Source: Ruegeria sp. A3M17 (lineage in GTDB: Bacteria; Pseudomonadota; Alphaproteobacteria; Rhodobacterales; Rhodobacteraceae). From it: DNA of 64,000 bases. This document shows positions 26,721 through 34,599 of this stretch, piece after piece. The notes beneath the pieces were generated by a model. It was not told the DNA's origin, searched no databases, and was given only the letters and a program-made list of their open reading frames with translations. How positions within the stretch are numbered: position 1 is the first letter of the stretch; every line of letters starts with the position of its first letter. The DNA lies in the NCBI RefSeq assembly GCF_003318255.1, contig NZ_QOCF01000040.1, forward strand, positions 1 through 64,000, written 5' to 3'. Position numbers and translations under genes: made by a program.

Positions 26721-26855
26721 ATGGCTGAACACAAGCACGGCGAAATGGATATCACTGTTCAAACCAAAACCTTTGATGGGTTTGTCAAAGCCACCACATG
26801 GTGTGTGGTTGCCATCGCCCTCCTTTGCCTGTTCCTAGCGGTCTTCGCCGCATAA
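26721..26855 (+). CDS. aa3-type cytochrome c oxidase subunit IV
   Basis: This 44-residue single-TM protein (M A E H K H G E M D I T ..., then helix TTWCVVAIALLCLFLAVFAA) matches the small subunit IV of bacterial aa3 oxidases: a short His/Glu-rich cytoplasmic stretch, the TFDGFVKATTW segment, then one membrane helix to the end. Subunit IV contacts subunits I and III in Paracoccus and Rhodobacter oxidases and is dispensable for activity there. It lies 68 bases after the PLA2-like gene and 12 bases before the lipoprotein gene. No other oxidase genes are nearby, so it is an orphan copy or the only copy encoded away from cta genes. Confidence 0.85.
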   Translation: MAEHKHGEMDITVQTKTFDGFVKATTWCVVAIALLCLFLAVFAA

Positions 26856-26867
26856 TCCAAAACGGGG

Positions 26868-27506
26868 TTGACCTTGATCCGGATTTTGATTGCCTGCCTG
26901 CTGGCAGCAACTGTTGCTGGCTGCACGGGATCGCAGCGTCCGCAAGCCGACCGGGCCGAGGTCGTTGCCCGATCCTACCGTGATCCGGGTCCCTCGACCC
27001 TGACGCTTTATACAATGATCAGCACGCGCACCGGGTCTGGTGCGCATACCTCATTGATGATCAGCGGCAGCGAGCGGGTGATCTTTGATCCTGCGGGGTC
27101 TTTCCGCGCAGATGTGGTTCCGATCAAGGACGACGTGCTGTACGGCATCACCCCGAATGCCGAGCGCGCCTATCGCAGCTCGCACGCGCGCGAGACACAT
27201 TATGCGCGTATCCAGACGATTCAGGTAAGCCCGCAACAGGCCGAAATAGCCTTGCAACTGGCCAAACAATCCGGTCCGGTCGCTGGCGCCTATTGTGCGA
27301 ATTCCACCGCGTCGCTGTTGAAGCAGGTTCCGGGGTTCGAACAGATCGACGTGACCTTTTTTCCAGTCAAGCTGTCAGATCAGTTCGGTCAGATCCCGGG
27401 TGTTGTGACAACGGAGTATCGTGAGAACGACGATGCCGACCTGCAAAAAGGTCTGGCCGCCAACAATGCGGCGCTGAACCAACAAGACGCTGTCTCAGCC
27501 CAATAA
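26868..27506 (+). CDS. lipoprotein with possible permuted papain-like fold
   Basis: This 212-residue protein starts at TTG (26868; a second TTG at 26874 is also possible). The signal sequence ends in a lipobox VAGC (about 16-19), so C19 should be lipidated. The body contains GAHTSLMISGSERVIFDPAGSF (about 58-79, in part) and later GAYCANSTASLL (about 140-151). A His in a strand before, and a Cys at a helix start after, is the order seen in circularly permuted NlpC/P60-LRAT-YiiX proteins (H60 and C143 here). That would make it a cell-envelope cysteine hydrolase or acyltransferase; this is inference from pattern. It converges with azlD, overlapping by 12 bases. Confidence 0.68.
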   Translation: MTLIRILIACLLAATVAGCTGSQRPQADRAEVVARSYRDPGPSTLTLYTMISTRTGSGAHTSLMISGSERVIFDPAGSFRADVVPIKDDVLYGITPNAERAYRSSHARETHYARIQTIQVSPQQAEIALQLAKQSGPVAGAYCANSTASLLKQVPGFEQIDVTFFPVKLSDQFGQIPGVVTTEYRENDDADLQKGLAANNAALNQQDAVSAQ

Positions 27507-27827
27507 ATACAGCAAACCGTACAGGGTTGCGGCACCGCAGAAGATTGCTGCCAGCACATTCTTAGTGATCACCCCAACGCTCAGCGCAACCGCGGCGGCC
27601 GCCATGCGGGGAATGTCCGGTTGTCCCTCGGTTGCGGTCGGCCAAACGACCAGCGGTGCAATCAGGGCAGGCAAGATGGCCACAGCAGTATAACGCAAGT
27701 GGCGCAACAGCCAGGGTGGCATCGGGCGATCCCCGACGAGGCCGATAAAGACAAACCGCAAACTATAACTGCCAATGGCAAGGCCAATGATGATGGACCA
27801 GATCGTGACTGGATCAACAGGGGTCAT
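27495..27827 (-). CDS. azlD: AzlD family branched-chain amino-acid exporter subunit
   Basis: This 110-residue protein with four hydrophobic helices has the AzlD pattern: TIWSIIIGLAIGSYSLRFVFIGL, PPWLLRHLRYTAVAILPALIAPLVV (in part) and a Gly-rich closing helix. AzlC and AzlD together export branched-chain amino acids (Bacillus azlCD, E. coli ygaZH). ATG 27827 overlaps the azlC stop by four bases. The longer frame to 28097 lies inside azlC and is rejected. It converges with the lipoprotein gene. Confidence 0.9.
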   Translation of the reverse strand: MTPVDPVTIWSIIIGLAIGSYSLRFVFIGLVGDRPMPPWLLRHLRYTAVAILPALIAPLVVWPTATEGQPDIPRMAAAAVALSVGVITKNVLAAIFCGAATLYGLLYLLG

Positions 27828-28540
27828 GATGTGGCCTTTCTGCGTTCGGCGAACAATTCGGCCTGAGCACCGGCCATCATGCCGGCACATCCGGCAATCA
27901 GCAGGCCCAGATTGTATGGGATGCCAGCGGTCAACAAAGAAACGACAATGGCGACCAGCGCAGCCACCACATGGGGCAGGGTGCGCATCATCGGTCCGAT
28001 CATTGCCAGAAATGTAATCGGCAAGGCAAAGTCCAGCGCCCAGCTTTCGGGAATGCGCGTGCCAAGAACCGCGCCCAGATAGGTCGCAAATATCCATAGC
28101 GGCGTGATGGGTGTGACCGAGCCCACGAAATAAGCCATGCGTTGGGGCACCGTCATTCTGGGTTCTTTTTCAAACTGCACGATTGAACAGGCATAAGACT
28201 GATCGACGGTCAGGTAGGCCGCACATGCTCGCTGCCACATTGGTGCAGCCCCCAGATAGGGCGTCAGGGACGCTGAATACATCGCCATCCGCAGGTTCAC
28301 CGCCAGGGCAGAGACAAGAATAATGGCCGTCGGCGTCTGATCCTGCAGCAATTGCAGCGCGGCAAATTGCGCCGCACCCGCAAAGACGGTGGACGTAAAG
28401 GCCATGGTTTGCACGATATTCAACCCGGCCTCGGTCGCGAATACGCCGAACAGGGTGCCAAACGGGATCGCCACAAATATGAACGGGGTCCCGTCGCGAA
28501 AACCCTTCCAGAAGTATGACTTGGATGTGGTGTCTGCCAT
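27824..28540 (-). CDS. azlC: AzlC family branched-chain amino-acid exporter subunit
   Basis: This 238-residue membrane protein has FRDGTPFIFVAIPFGTLFGVFA (about 10-31, in part), FAGAAQFAALQLLQDQTP and AVNLRMAMYSASLTPYLG, the conserved core of AzlC permeases, with about six to seven TM helices. It pairs with azlD. Its ATG (complement of 28538-28540) lies in a CCATGG palindrome that also contains the possible ATG of fdhD on the other strand. Confidence 0.92.
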   Translation of the reverse strand: MADTTSKSYFWKGFRDGTPFIFVAIPFGTLFGVFATEAGLNIVQTMAFTSTVFAGAAQFAALQLLQDQTPTAIILVSALAVNLRMAMYSASLTPYLGAAPMWQRACAAYLTVDQSYACSIVQFEKEPRMTVPQRMAYFVGSVTPITPLWIFATYLGAVLGTRIPESWALDFALPITFLAMIGPMMRTLPHVVAALVAIVVSLLTAGIPYNLGLLIAGCAGMMAGAQAELFAERRKATS

Positions 28541-29480
28541 GGCTAAATCCTATGGTGATCCCCGCAGCAGTAGCGGTCTTGGGAAAGGGTTGCAATTGGC
28601 CACGGAACAGAACCAGTCAGACTACATCATCGCCCCAGATCCCGGTGCGCCCCGCCTGACCCGCGCCGTTGAAGGCTTGGACCAGAATGGAGAGGTCAGC
28701 CAGATATCGGTGGTCGAGGAACGCCCGCTGACGATTTTCCTCAACGCGCAAGAGATCGTGACGGCGATGACCATTGGGGATTACCCCGAGTATCTGGCGC
28801 TGGGGTTCCTGCGCAATCAGGGGATGCTGCTGGTCGATGACGACATCACGCGCGTCGATTACGATGAAGATCTGGAAACTGTAGTGGTACGCACTGCGCG
28901 CGAGACCTCGTATGAGGACAAACTGAAGAAAAAGACCCGCACCAGCGGCTGTGCGGTTGGCACCGTTTTCGGGGATATGATGGAGGGATTGGAGGATGTG
29001 CGCCTGCCGCAGGTCTCGGTCCGCACCTCGTGGCTGTACGATCTGGCCGCCAAGATCAACCGCACCCCGTCCCTGTATCTTGAGGCGGGGGCGATCCATG
29101 GTACAGTGCTGTGTCACGAGAACCGCCCGCTGGTCTATATGGAAGACGTGGGCCGCCACAACGCTGTCGACAAGATCGCGGGTTGGATGCTGTCCGAAGG
29201 TGAGGGGGCTGAAGACAAAATCCTCTACACCACCGGACGCCTGACCTCGGAAATGGTGATCAAAACGGCGATGATGGGCATCCCGGTTCTGGCGTCCCGC
29301 TCAGGATTCACCGCTTGGGGTGTTGAGATTGCGCGCGAGGTCGGCCTGACATTGATCGGCCGGATGCGCGGGCAGCGCTTTGTATGTCTTTCAGGTGAAG
29401 ACCGTCTGTTGCGCGATGTAGACCCGTCTACCGTTGCGGTCGAAGATAAGAAGCACAAAAGGAAAAGTTCCCAGTCCTGA
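28539..29480 (+). CDS. fdhD: formate dehydrogenase accessory sulfurtransferase FdhD
   Basis: This protein (313 residues from ATG 28539) transfers sulfur from a cysteine desulfurase to the Mo-bis-MGD cofactor of formate dehydrogenases. Motifs: VVEERPLTIFLNAQEIVTAM (about 58-77), the active-site loop TRTSGCAVGTVFGD, VYMEDVGRHNAVDKIAGW and SGFTAWGVEIAREVGLTLIG. Only one cysteine (C138) is in the loop; E. coli FdhD has a CxxC there. The start is uncertain. ATG 28539 leaves no leader outside azlC, whereas TTG 28596 has GGGAAAGGG upstream and gives a more usual about 294 residues. mobA, mobB and moeA lie just downstream. Confidence 0.9.
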   Translation: MAKSYGDPRSSSGLGKGLQLATEQNQSDYIIAPDPGAPRLTRAVEGLDQNGEVSQISVVEERPLTIFLNAQEIVTAMTIGDYPEYLALGFLRNQGMLLVDDDITRVDYDEDLETVVVRTARETSYEDKLKKKTRTSGCAVGTVFGDMMEGLEDVRLPQVSVRTSWLYDLAAKINRTPSLYLEAGAIHGTVLCHENRPLVYMEDVGRHNAVDKIAGWMLSEGEGAEDKILYTTGRLTSEMVIKTAMMGIPVLASRSGFTAWGVEIAREVGLTLIGRMRGQRFVCLSGEDRLLRDVDPSTVAVEDKKHKRKSSQS

Positions 29481-29591
29481 AATCCGTTGGGTAACCAGTC
29501 GTTCTGAGAAAACTCTGCAAGTTCCAAAAGATATACACTAAGGTGGAGCAACTCAGAGTGGAATTTTGGATGGTTGCCACGTAGGGAAGCT

Positions 29592-30446
29592 ATGGTGCAA
29601 TTTGCGGTTTACGTCCTGATCCCCGCCATCATGTTTTACCTGATTGGTCAGGAGAAGTTTGAGAACCTTCTAAACTACGGTTTCTACGTGTCGTATGGCG
29701 GTACGATGCTGGCTCTTTTTGCCGTCCTATTCATCGTTTTGAAAGCGCTGACGAGTTTTCAGGTCGGATCAGCAACCGTATTGGCCTTTGCTGGCGTCGC
29801 CTCGAACACAGCGTTGGTTGCGTTGCCTATCCTCCATGCGATTTTTGGGTCAAAGGGAGCGCTGCCGGCTGTATTGGCAAATCTGGTGGTCGCCATTCTG
29901 CTGTTGATCATGACTACCATTCTAGAAACCTCGGCCGGGCACAAGGCAAGCGCCAAGACACCAATTTACAAGATCCTTCTTAATGTTTTGAAAAACCCGA
30001 TAATCGCGGCAACGTTGTTGGGCGTTCTTTACTCTTTCACAGGTATTGGGTTTTCTGACGCCGTCTCGGATTACTTAGAGCTTATGAGTCAGGCGCTTGC
30101 AGCTGTTGCGCTGTTTGCGATCGGGTTTACCACAAGTGTTCGCACGATTGTTCAGACTGGACCGATGATCTTGTTCTTGACGGTAGTAAAACTTCTCGTT
30201 GTTCCGGGGGTGGTTCTGCTTGCAGGGCATTTGATCGGGCTGGATCCGCTTTGGATCATTGCGGCGACGGTCTCTGCAGCAGCGCCCACGGCAAAGAGCA
30301 TCTTTTTGCTGGCCAAACATTATGATCAGGAGCCGCAGCTCGCCGCTCACATCGTGTCGGCGACCTCGTTCCTGGCGGTCGGGACTTTGATCCTGTGGCT
30401 GTTTGTCCTGCATCATCTGCATCCTACCGCGTTCCAATTGAATTGA
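29592..30446 (+). CDS. AEC family transporter, N-terminally short
   Basis: This 284-residue membrane protein has the auxin-efflux-carrier type two-fold repeat: FAVYVLIPAIMFYLIG at the start, VASNTALVALPILHAIFG mid-way and AAPTAKSIFLLAKHYDQ near the end. Normal family members have about 30 more N-terminal residues holding TM1 and a Gly-rich turn. Here the frame opens with what should be TM2 and only a TTG at 29574 lies further upstream before a stop at 29505. Base composition is visibly less G+C rich than its neighbours. It may be a decayed or transferred gene, or fold with an uneven TM number. It sits between fdhD and mobA without evident functional link. Confidence 0.7.
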   Translation: MVQFAVYVLIPAIMFYLIGQEKFENLLNYGFYVSYGGTMLALFAVLFIVLKALTSFQVGSATVLAFAGVASNTALVALPILHAIFGSKGALPAVLANLVVAILLLIMTTILETSAGHKASAKTPIYKILLNVLKNPIIAATLLGVLYSFTGIGFSDAVSDYLELMSQALAAVALFAIGFTTSVRTIVQTGPMILFLTVVKLLVVPGVVLLAGHLIGLDPLWIIAATVSAAAPTAKSIFLLAKHYDQEPQLAAHIVSATSFLAVGTLILWLFVLHHLHPTAFQLN

Positions 30447-30505
30447 GTTCGCTCTACAAAGTTGCGATCTATTGATCACTTGGATGCAAGCAACAAGGTG
30501 CAACA

Positions 30506-31150
30506 ATGAACACCCCTTTGGGCGTAATCCTCGCAGGCGGCCTCGCCACCCGTATGGGCGGCGGCGACAAGGGTCTGTTGCAGATCGGCGGCCAAAGCCT
30601 GCTGGCTCATGTGATTGACCGGTTGGCCCCACAAGTGGGCGGCCTCGCGCTGAATGCCAATGGTGACCCCGAGCGGTTCGCCGATCTGAACCTGCCGGTT
30701 CTGCCCGATACGATCGAAGGCTTCGCTGGTCCTTTGGCCGGCGTTCTGGCTGGACTCGACTGGGCTGCTAAGCAAGGCGCCGACAGCATAGTCACAGCCG
30801 CTGCCGACACGCCGTTTTTTCCGCGCGATCTGGTGGCTCGTTTGACCGATGCTGCCGACGGGCAAACCCATCCGCTGGTTCTGGCCACCACGCCGCGCAC
30901 CAGTGATGAGGCTTTGAAGTCCGGCGGCGGTAAGCGGGTCAACCGGCACCCGACGTTTGGCCTCTGGCCTGTGGCGTTGCGCGATGACCTGCGGGATGCC
31001 TTGATTGACGGGCTGCGCAAAGTTGTGCTGTGGACCGACAAACATGACGGGTGTGAAGCGCTGTTCCCGGCGGACCCATTTGATCCCTTCTTCAACGTCA
31101 ACACGCCCGACGATTTGGCGCGGGCGCAAAAGCTGCTGGAGCAGGCATGA
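30506..31150 (+). CDS. mobA: molybdenum cofactor guanylyltransferase
   Basis: This 214-residue enzyme couples GMP from GTP to the Mo-molybdopterin to give the guanine dinucleotide form used by formate dehydrogenase and DMSO-reductase family enzymes. The nucleotide loop GVILAGGLATRMGGGDKGLL (about 6-25) is complete, followed by VLPDTIEGFAGPLAGVLAGL, the metal site VTAAADTPFFP and NRHPTFGLWP. A Shine-Dalgarno-like AAGGTGC precedes the ATG. mobB overlaps it by four bases and moeA follows with the same overlap, forming a compact three-gene operon. Confidence 0.95.
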   Translation: MNTPLGVILAGGLATRMGGGDKGLLQIGGQSLLAHVIDRLAPQVGGLALNANGDPERFADLNLPVLPDTIEGFAGPLAGVLAGLDWAAKQGADSIVTAAADTPFFPRDLVARLTDAADGQTHPLVLATTPRTSDEALKSGGGKRVNRHPTFGLWPVALRDDLRDALIDGLRKVVLWTDKHDGCEALFPADPFDPFFNVNTPDDLARAQKLLEQA

Positions 31151-31638
31151 GGGTTTACGGCGTCACCGGTTGGAAAAACGCAGGCAAGACCGGCCTGATG
31201 GAGCGGTTAGTGGTCGAGATTACCGGGCGCGGCTTTTCAGTTTCGACGGTCAAACATGCCCATCACGCGGTCGATGTTGACCAACCAGGCACCGACAGCT
31301 TCCGCCATCGAGAAGCCGGTGCGTCCGAGGTGCTGTTGGCATCCGGTAAGCGCATTGCGGTGATGCAGGAACTGCGTGGGGCACCTGAGCCGCCTCTGGC
31401 TGATCTTCTGACGCGGCTGCTCCCGGTCGATCTCGTGCTGATCGAAGGGTTCAAACGAGAAAGCCACCACAAGGTCGAAGCGTTTCGTGCCGAGGCCGGC
31501 AATGCGTTGATGGCCGCGGAAAACAGTACGATCCGCGCTGTCGCCAGCGACACGCCCCTGCAGGTGCAGGTTCCGGTGTTTGATCTGGACAATACCGCCG
31601 CAATCGCGGATTTCATCTTGAAAGAGGTCGGATTATGA
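31147..31638 (+). CDS. mobB: molybdopterin-guanine dinucleotide biosynthesis protein B
   Basis: This 163-residue GTP-binding protein has the P-loop GWKNAGKTGLMERLV (about 7-21), then STVKHAHHAVDVDQPGTDSFRH (in part, about 37-58), REAGASEVLLAS and the Walker-B-like LVLIEGFKRESHHK. It assists MobA in attaching GMP. The ATG lies within the mobA stop (ATGA), and its own stop overlaps the moeA start. Confidence 0.94.
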   Translation: MRVYGVTGWKNAGKTGLMERLVVEITGRGFSVSTVKHAHHAVDVDQPGTDSFRHREAGASEVLLASGKRIAVMQELRGAPEPPLADLLTRLLPVDLVLIEGFKRESHHKVEAFRAEAGNALMAAENSTIRAVASDTPLQVQVPVFDLDNTAAIADFILKEVGL

Positions 31639-32900
31639 CACCGCCGAACATCACGCCTCCGCCCCTGCGAAATGATTGTTTTGCCTTGCCTGCCGGGGTC
31701 AACTGGACACCCGTGGACGACGCGCTGGACTTATTGCGATCTCGGTTGACGGTGGTGACTTCGGTCGAAATGGCTCTGATCGGGCAGGCTGTGGGGCGGA
31801 TACTGGCAGAAGACGTTTTCGCGAAACGTTCAAACCCGCCGCAGCCGAACACGGCCGTGGATGGTTATGGGTTTTCCGGGTCGGCGCCCGAGGGTCCCCA
31901 AGTGATGCCGCTGCAGGATGGGCGCGCTGCGGCTGGTATTCCGTTTGATGGCTTGGTGCCACATGGCAAGGCGCTGCGCGTGCTGACCGGCGCTGCGCTG
32001 CCGGCTGGCGTGGATACTGTCATACTGGAAGAAGACGTGACCGTTCAGGATGGCCACATCGCTTTTCACGGCCCGCTGAAACGGGGCGCGAATACCCGCA
32101 AAGCTGGCGAAGACGTGGCCGAGGGCGATTTGGTTCTGCCTGCCGGGCGCAGATTGACCCCTGCTGACATGGCCCTTTTGTCGGCCACAGGAATTGCCGA
32201 GGTTTCTGTGCGTAAAACGCTGCGGGTTGCGGTGCTTTCAACCGGGGATGAGCTGGTCGAACCCGGAAGCCCCGTCGGGCCCGGTCAAATTTTCGACGCC
32301 AACCGTCCGATGCTGTTGTCGATGATCGCGCAGCTGGGCTTTGAGCCGGTGGATATGGGGCGCGTGTCTGACGACCGGGAAGATCTGCGTGACAGGCTGG
32401 ACAAGGCGTCGGAACAGGCCGACGTCATTTTGACCAGCGGCGGCGCGTCTGCCGGCGATGAGGATCACGTCTCGGCCCTGTTGCGAGAGGCCGGTGCGAT
32501 GCAAGAGTGGCGCATTGCGCTAAAGCCCGGACGCCCTTTGGCGCTGGGTATGTGGAACGAAACGCCCGTATTTGGCCTGCCGGGTAATCCCGTCGCAGCC
32601 AAAGTCTGTACGTTGATCTTTGCCCGTCCGGCGCTGGGTCTGATGGCGGGCGAAGGCTGGTCACAGCCGCAGGGATTCGACTTGCCGGCCAATTTCGAGA
32701 AACGCAAGAAGCCAGGGCGGCGCGAGTATCTGCGCGCCCGTGTCCGAGACGGTCAGGTTGAGGTTTTTGCATCTGAAGGATCGGGTCGTATCAGTGGTCT
32801 TAGCTGGGCTGAAGGGCTGGTCGAGATTCAGGATGGCGCCTGTCACATCTCGCCCGGTGATCCGGTGCGGTTCATTCCCTATGGCAGCTTTGGGCTGTAA
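31635..32900 (+). CDS. moeA: molybdopterin molybdenumtransferase
   Basis: This 421-residue enzyme inserts molybdate into adenylylated molybdopterin made by the MoaB-type protein at 12464. MoeA domains are in order: N-terminal helix region (PVDDALDLLRSRLTVVTSVE), PNTAVDGYGFS (about 74-84), VLTGAALPAGVDTVILEED, the MoaB-like domain with VAVLSTGDELVEPG and ILTSGGASAGDEDHV, and GLPGNPVAAKVC. It completes the mobA-mobB-moeA operon and stops directly against the convergent gene at 32901. Confidence 0.95.
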   Translation: MTPPNITPPPLRNDCFALPAGVNWTPVDDALDLLRSRLTVVTSVEMALIGQAVGRILAEDVFAKRSNPPQPNTAVDGYGFSGSAPEGPQVMPLQDGRAAAGIPFDGLVPHGKALRVLTGAALPAGVDTVILEEDVTVQDGHIAFHGPLKRGANTRKAGEDVAEGDLVLPAGRRLTPADMALLSATGIAEVSVRKTLRVAVLSTGDELVEPGSPVGPGQIFDANRPMLLSMIAQLGFEPVDMGRVSDDREDLRDRLDKASEQADVILTSGGASAGDEDHVSALLREAGAMQEWRIALKPGRPLALGMWNETPVFGLPGNPVAAKVCTLIFARPALGLMAGEGWSQPQGFDLPANFEKRKKPGRREYLRARVRDGQVEVFASEGSGRISGLSWAEGLVEIQDGACHISPGDPVRFIPYGSFGL

Positions 32901-33893
32901 TCAGTCGAAGGTACCTGCGACACGCCCCAACAGCATGAACGCACGGGCGGTTCGCGTGTCGCCCAAAGCCGTCAGGTCCGCGTCGCTGGCAACCGGTTCA
33001 AATTCAACGATCATGTGATCAAAACGGCGTAGGAAATGATGCACGGCGTCCCGGAATATCGGGTCTTGCTTCATCCGCGCTGCCGTCAGTGCCAGCGAAG
33101 ACCGGTCCCTGATCCCGCCCAACGCGGCAACCGCGCGGCCGCGCGCGCCCTGTGCGAACTGCCGCCAGATTTCGGGACGCGCCATATCCGGGCGCAGATC
33201 GTCCATATAGATGCCTTCCTGGCTCAGCAGGGTTAGCACGTCCTGCGAAGCCTGCACCAGTTGGGCTGTCTTGCGATCCCGTAGCGCCAGCCTAAGGGCG
33301 TCGAACCCTTCAGCATCATCCTGCGTTTCCGGGAAATTCAGCGCTCGAATGAAGGTATCGGTCGTCAATGGCGGCGCGATATCTTCGGCCGGAGTGCCTA
33401 GTTCCAAAGATGTCTGGTCGCCTGTGGCAACAGATGCTTCGCCGCGAACCGGCTCGGTCCGTTTCGACGAAAACGTCGCCAGCGCGGTTTCTGCTTTTTT
33501 GGCGGTCTCGGCGATTTCGTCCAGCTTTTTGCTGACACCGGGCTCTTGCAAGCTGGCGGCGCGCTGTTGTTGAATCACGTAAGCCTGACGGATCGCATCT
33601 ATCGCGGTCTGTAGCCGGACGCTTTCCTCGCGCATGACACGGCTGGTGCGCATTGACGTGGCGGCGACCCAGATCATTGCCACGGGCATGAAAACGGCCA
33701 GCAGAGTCACGACGAATCCGCCGCCATCGACCTTGTCGGGAAGCACCAGAAACACAACAGACACGATCAGCCAGATAACGCTAAGCGCGACGGCAACGAT
33801 CTCGATCTCGGTCACCGAAGGATGCGAAGGCTTGTCATATATACCCAAAGGGGTTGGCCGTTCGGAATCTTGTTCGGGATTGGGCTCTGACAT
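32901..33893 (-). CDS. conserved membrane protein of unknown function with coiled coil
   Basis: This 330-residue protein has a charged N-terminal 30 residues, two adjacent TM helices (VAVALSVIWLIVSVVFLVLP and FVVTLLAVFMPVAMIWVAAT, about 31-80), then an Ala/Glu/Gln-rich probable coiled coil (about 84-145) and an about 180-residue C-terminal helical domain with TFIRALNFPETQDDAEGFDALRLAL (in part) and AVHHFLRRFDHMI. No enzymatic motif is evident. It looks like a rhodobacterial inner-membrane protein with a cytoplasmic domain. It is convergent with moeA (no gap), and greA lies 15 bases upstream on the same strand. Confidence 0.8.
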   Translation of the reverse strand: MSEPNPEQDSERPTPLGIYDKPSHPSVTEIEIVAVALSVIWLIVSVVFLVLPDKVDGGGFVVTLLAVFMPVAMIWVAATSMRTSRVMREESVRLQTAIDAIRQAYVIQQQRAASLQEPGVSKKLDEIAETAKKAETALATFSSKRTEPVRGEASVATGDQTSLELGTPAEDIAPPLTTDTFIRALNFPETQDDAEGFDALRLALRDRKTAQLVQASQDVLTLLSQEGIYMDDLRPDMARPEIWRQFAQGARGRAVAALGGIRDRSSLALTAARMKQDPIFRDAVHHFLRRFDHMIVEFEPVASDADLTALGDTRTARAFMLLGRVAGTFD

Positions 33894-33908
33894 GGTTCGA
33901 AGCTCCGG

Positions 33909-34379
33909 TCAGGCGTACTCGATACTTAAAACTTCATAGGACCGCACGCCTCCTGGGGTGCGTACTTCGACACTGTCGCCTTCTTCCTTGCCAATCAATG
34001 CCCGCGCGATGGGTGATTTGATGTTCAGCAGGCCGTTTTCGATGTTGGCCTCGTACTCACCCACAATCTGCCAGGTCTTTTCCTCGTCAGTGTCTTCGTC
34101 CACCAGCTTTACTTTGGCGCCAAATTTGATCGCGCCGTTCAGTTTGGCGGGATCGATCACATCGGCCAGCGACAGGATGCCTTCCAGCTCTTTGATGCGA
34201 CCTTCGATAAAGCCCTGCTTTTCACGGGCCGAGTGATACTCGGCGTTCTCTTTCAGGTCGCCCAGCTCGCGCGCCGTAGCGATGGCTTCGATGATCGCCG
34301 GGCGCTCGACGGACTTGAGGTTTTTCAGTTCCGCCCCAAGCGCGGCATTACCCGCAGGCGTCATTGGAAATTTTTCCAT
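33909..34379 (-). CDS. greA: transcription elongation factor GreA
   Basis: This 156-residue factor stimulates RNA polymerase to cleave backtracked transcripts. It has the N-terminal coiled coil ([18 protein letters not shown] to about residue 75) with the tip acidic pair in [18 protein letters not shown], and the C-terminal FKBP-like domain with [19 protein letters not shown] and [18 protein letters not shown] 34379 gives the normal length; the longer frame to 34427 is rejected. A strong hairpin lies in its leader at 34406-34440. Confidence 0.96.
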   Translation of the reverse strand: MEKFPMTPAGNAALGAELKNLKSVERPAIIEAIATARELGDLKENAEYHSAREKQGFIEGRIKELEGILSLADVIDPAKLNGAIKFGAKVKLVDEDTDEEKTWQIVGEYEANIENGLLNIKSPIARALIGKEEGDSVEVRTPGGVRSYEVLSIEYA

Positions 34380-34405
34380 GTTCTTGTCGTCCACGCATAT
34401 ATTTT

Positions 34406-34440
34406 TTCGCCCCGCCGCATGAGACACGCGTCGGGGCGAA
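34406..34440 (-). promoter_or_regulatory. hairpin in the greA leader
   Basis: A 9-bp perfect inverted repeat TTCGCCCCG / CGGGGCGAA, arms 34406-34414 and 34432-34440, 17-base loop. It lies 27 bases upstream of the greA ATG. On the greA strand it is followed by A-rich sequence rather than T, so it is not an ordinary terminator; a role in leader control is possible but unproven. Confidence 0.4.
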
Positions 34441-34545
34441 TTGATGGGTCGTCAATTACCTGACCCAAATGAGGCGTGAATTGCAAGGGGGCTTGGGCGC
34501 GCGACGCGCGGATTACGGCCTATCGTGTTCGGGAAAAGTCTGAAT

Positions 34546-34587
34546 CGCCAATACCCTGCCGCGCTTCGCGCTCTCAGGGCATTGGCG
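34546..34587 (-). terminator. long hairpin downstream of the VOC gene
   Basis: An inverted repeat of 13 bases with one mismatch (CGCCAATaCCCTG / CAGGGcATTGGCG) encloses a GCGCTTCGCGC-like loop. It begins 13 bases after the VOC stop on the minus strand and is followed by ATTCAGACTTTT. The U tract is weak, so it could instead be a dispersed palindromic repeat. Confidence 0.5.
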
Positions 34588-34599
34588 ATGAAGAATCTA

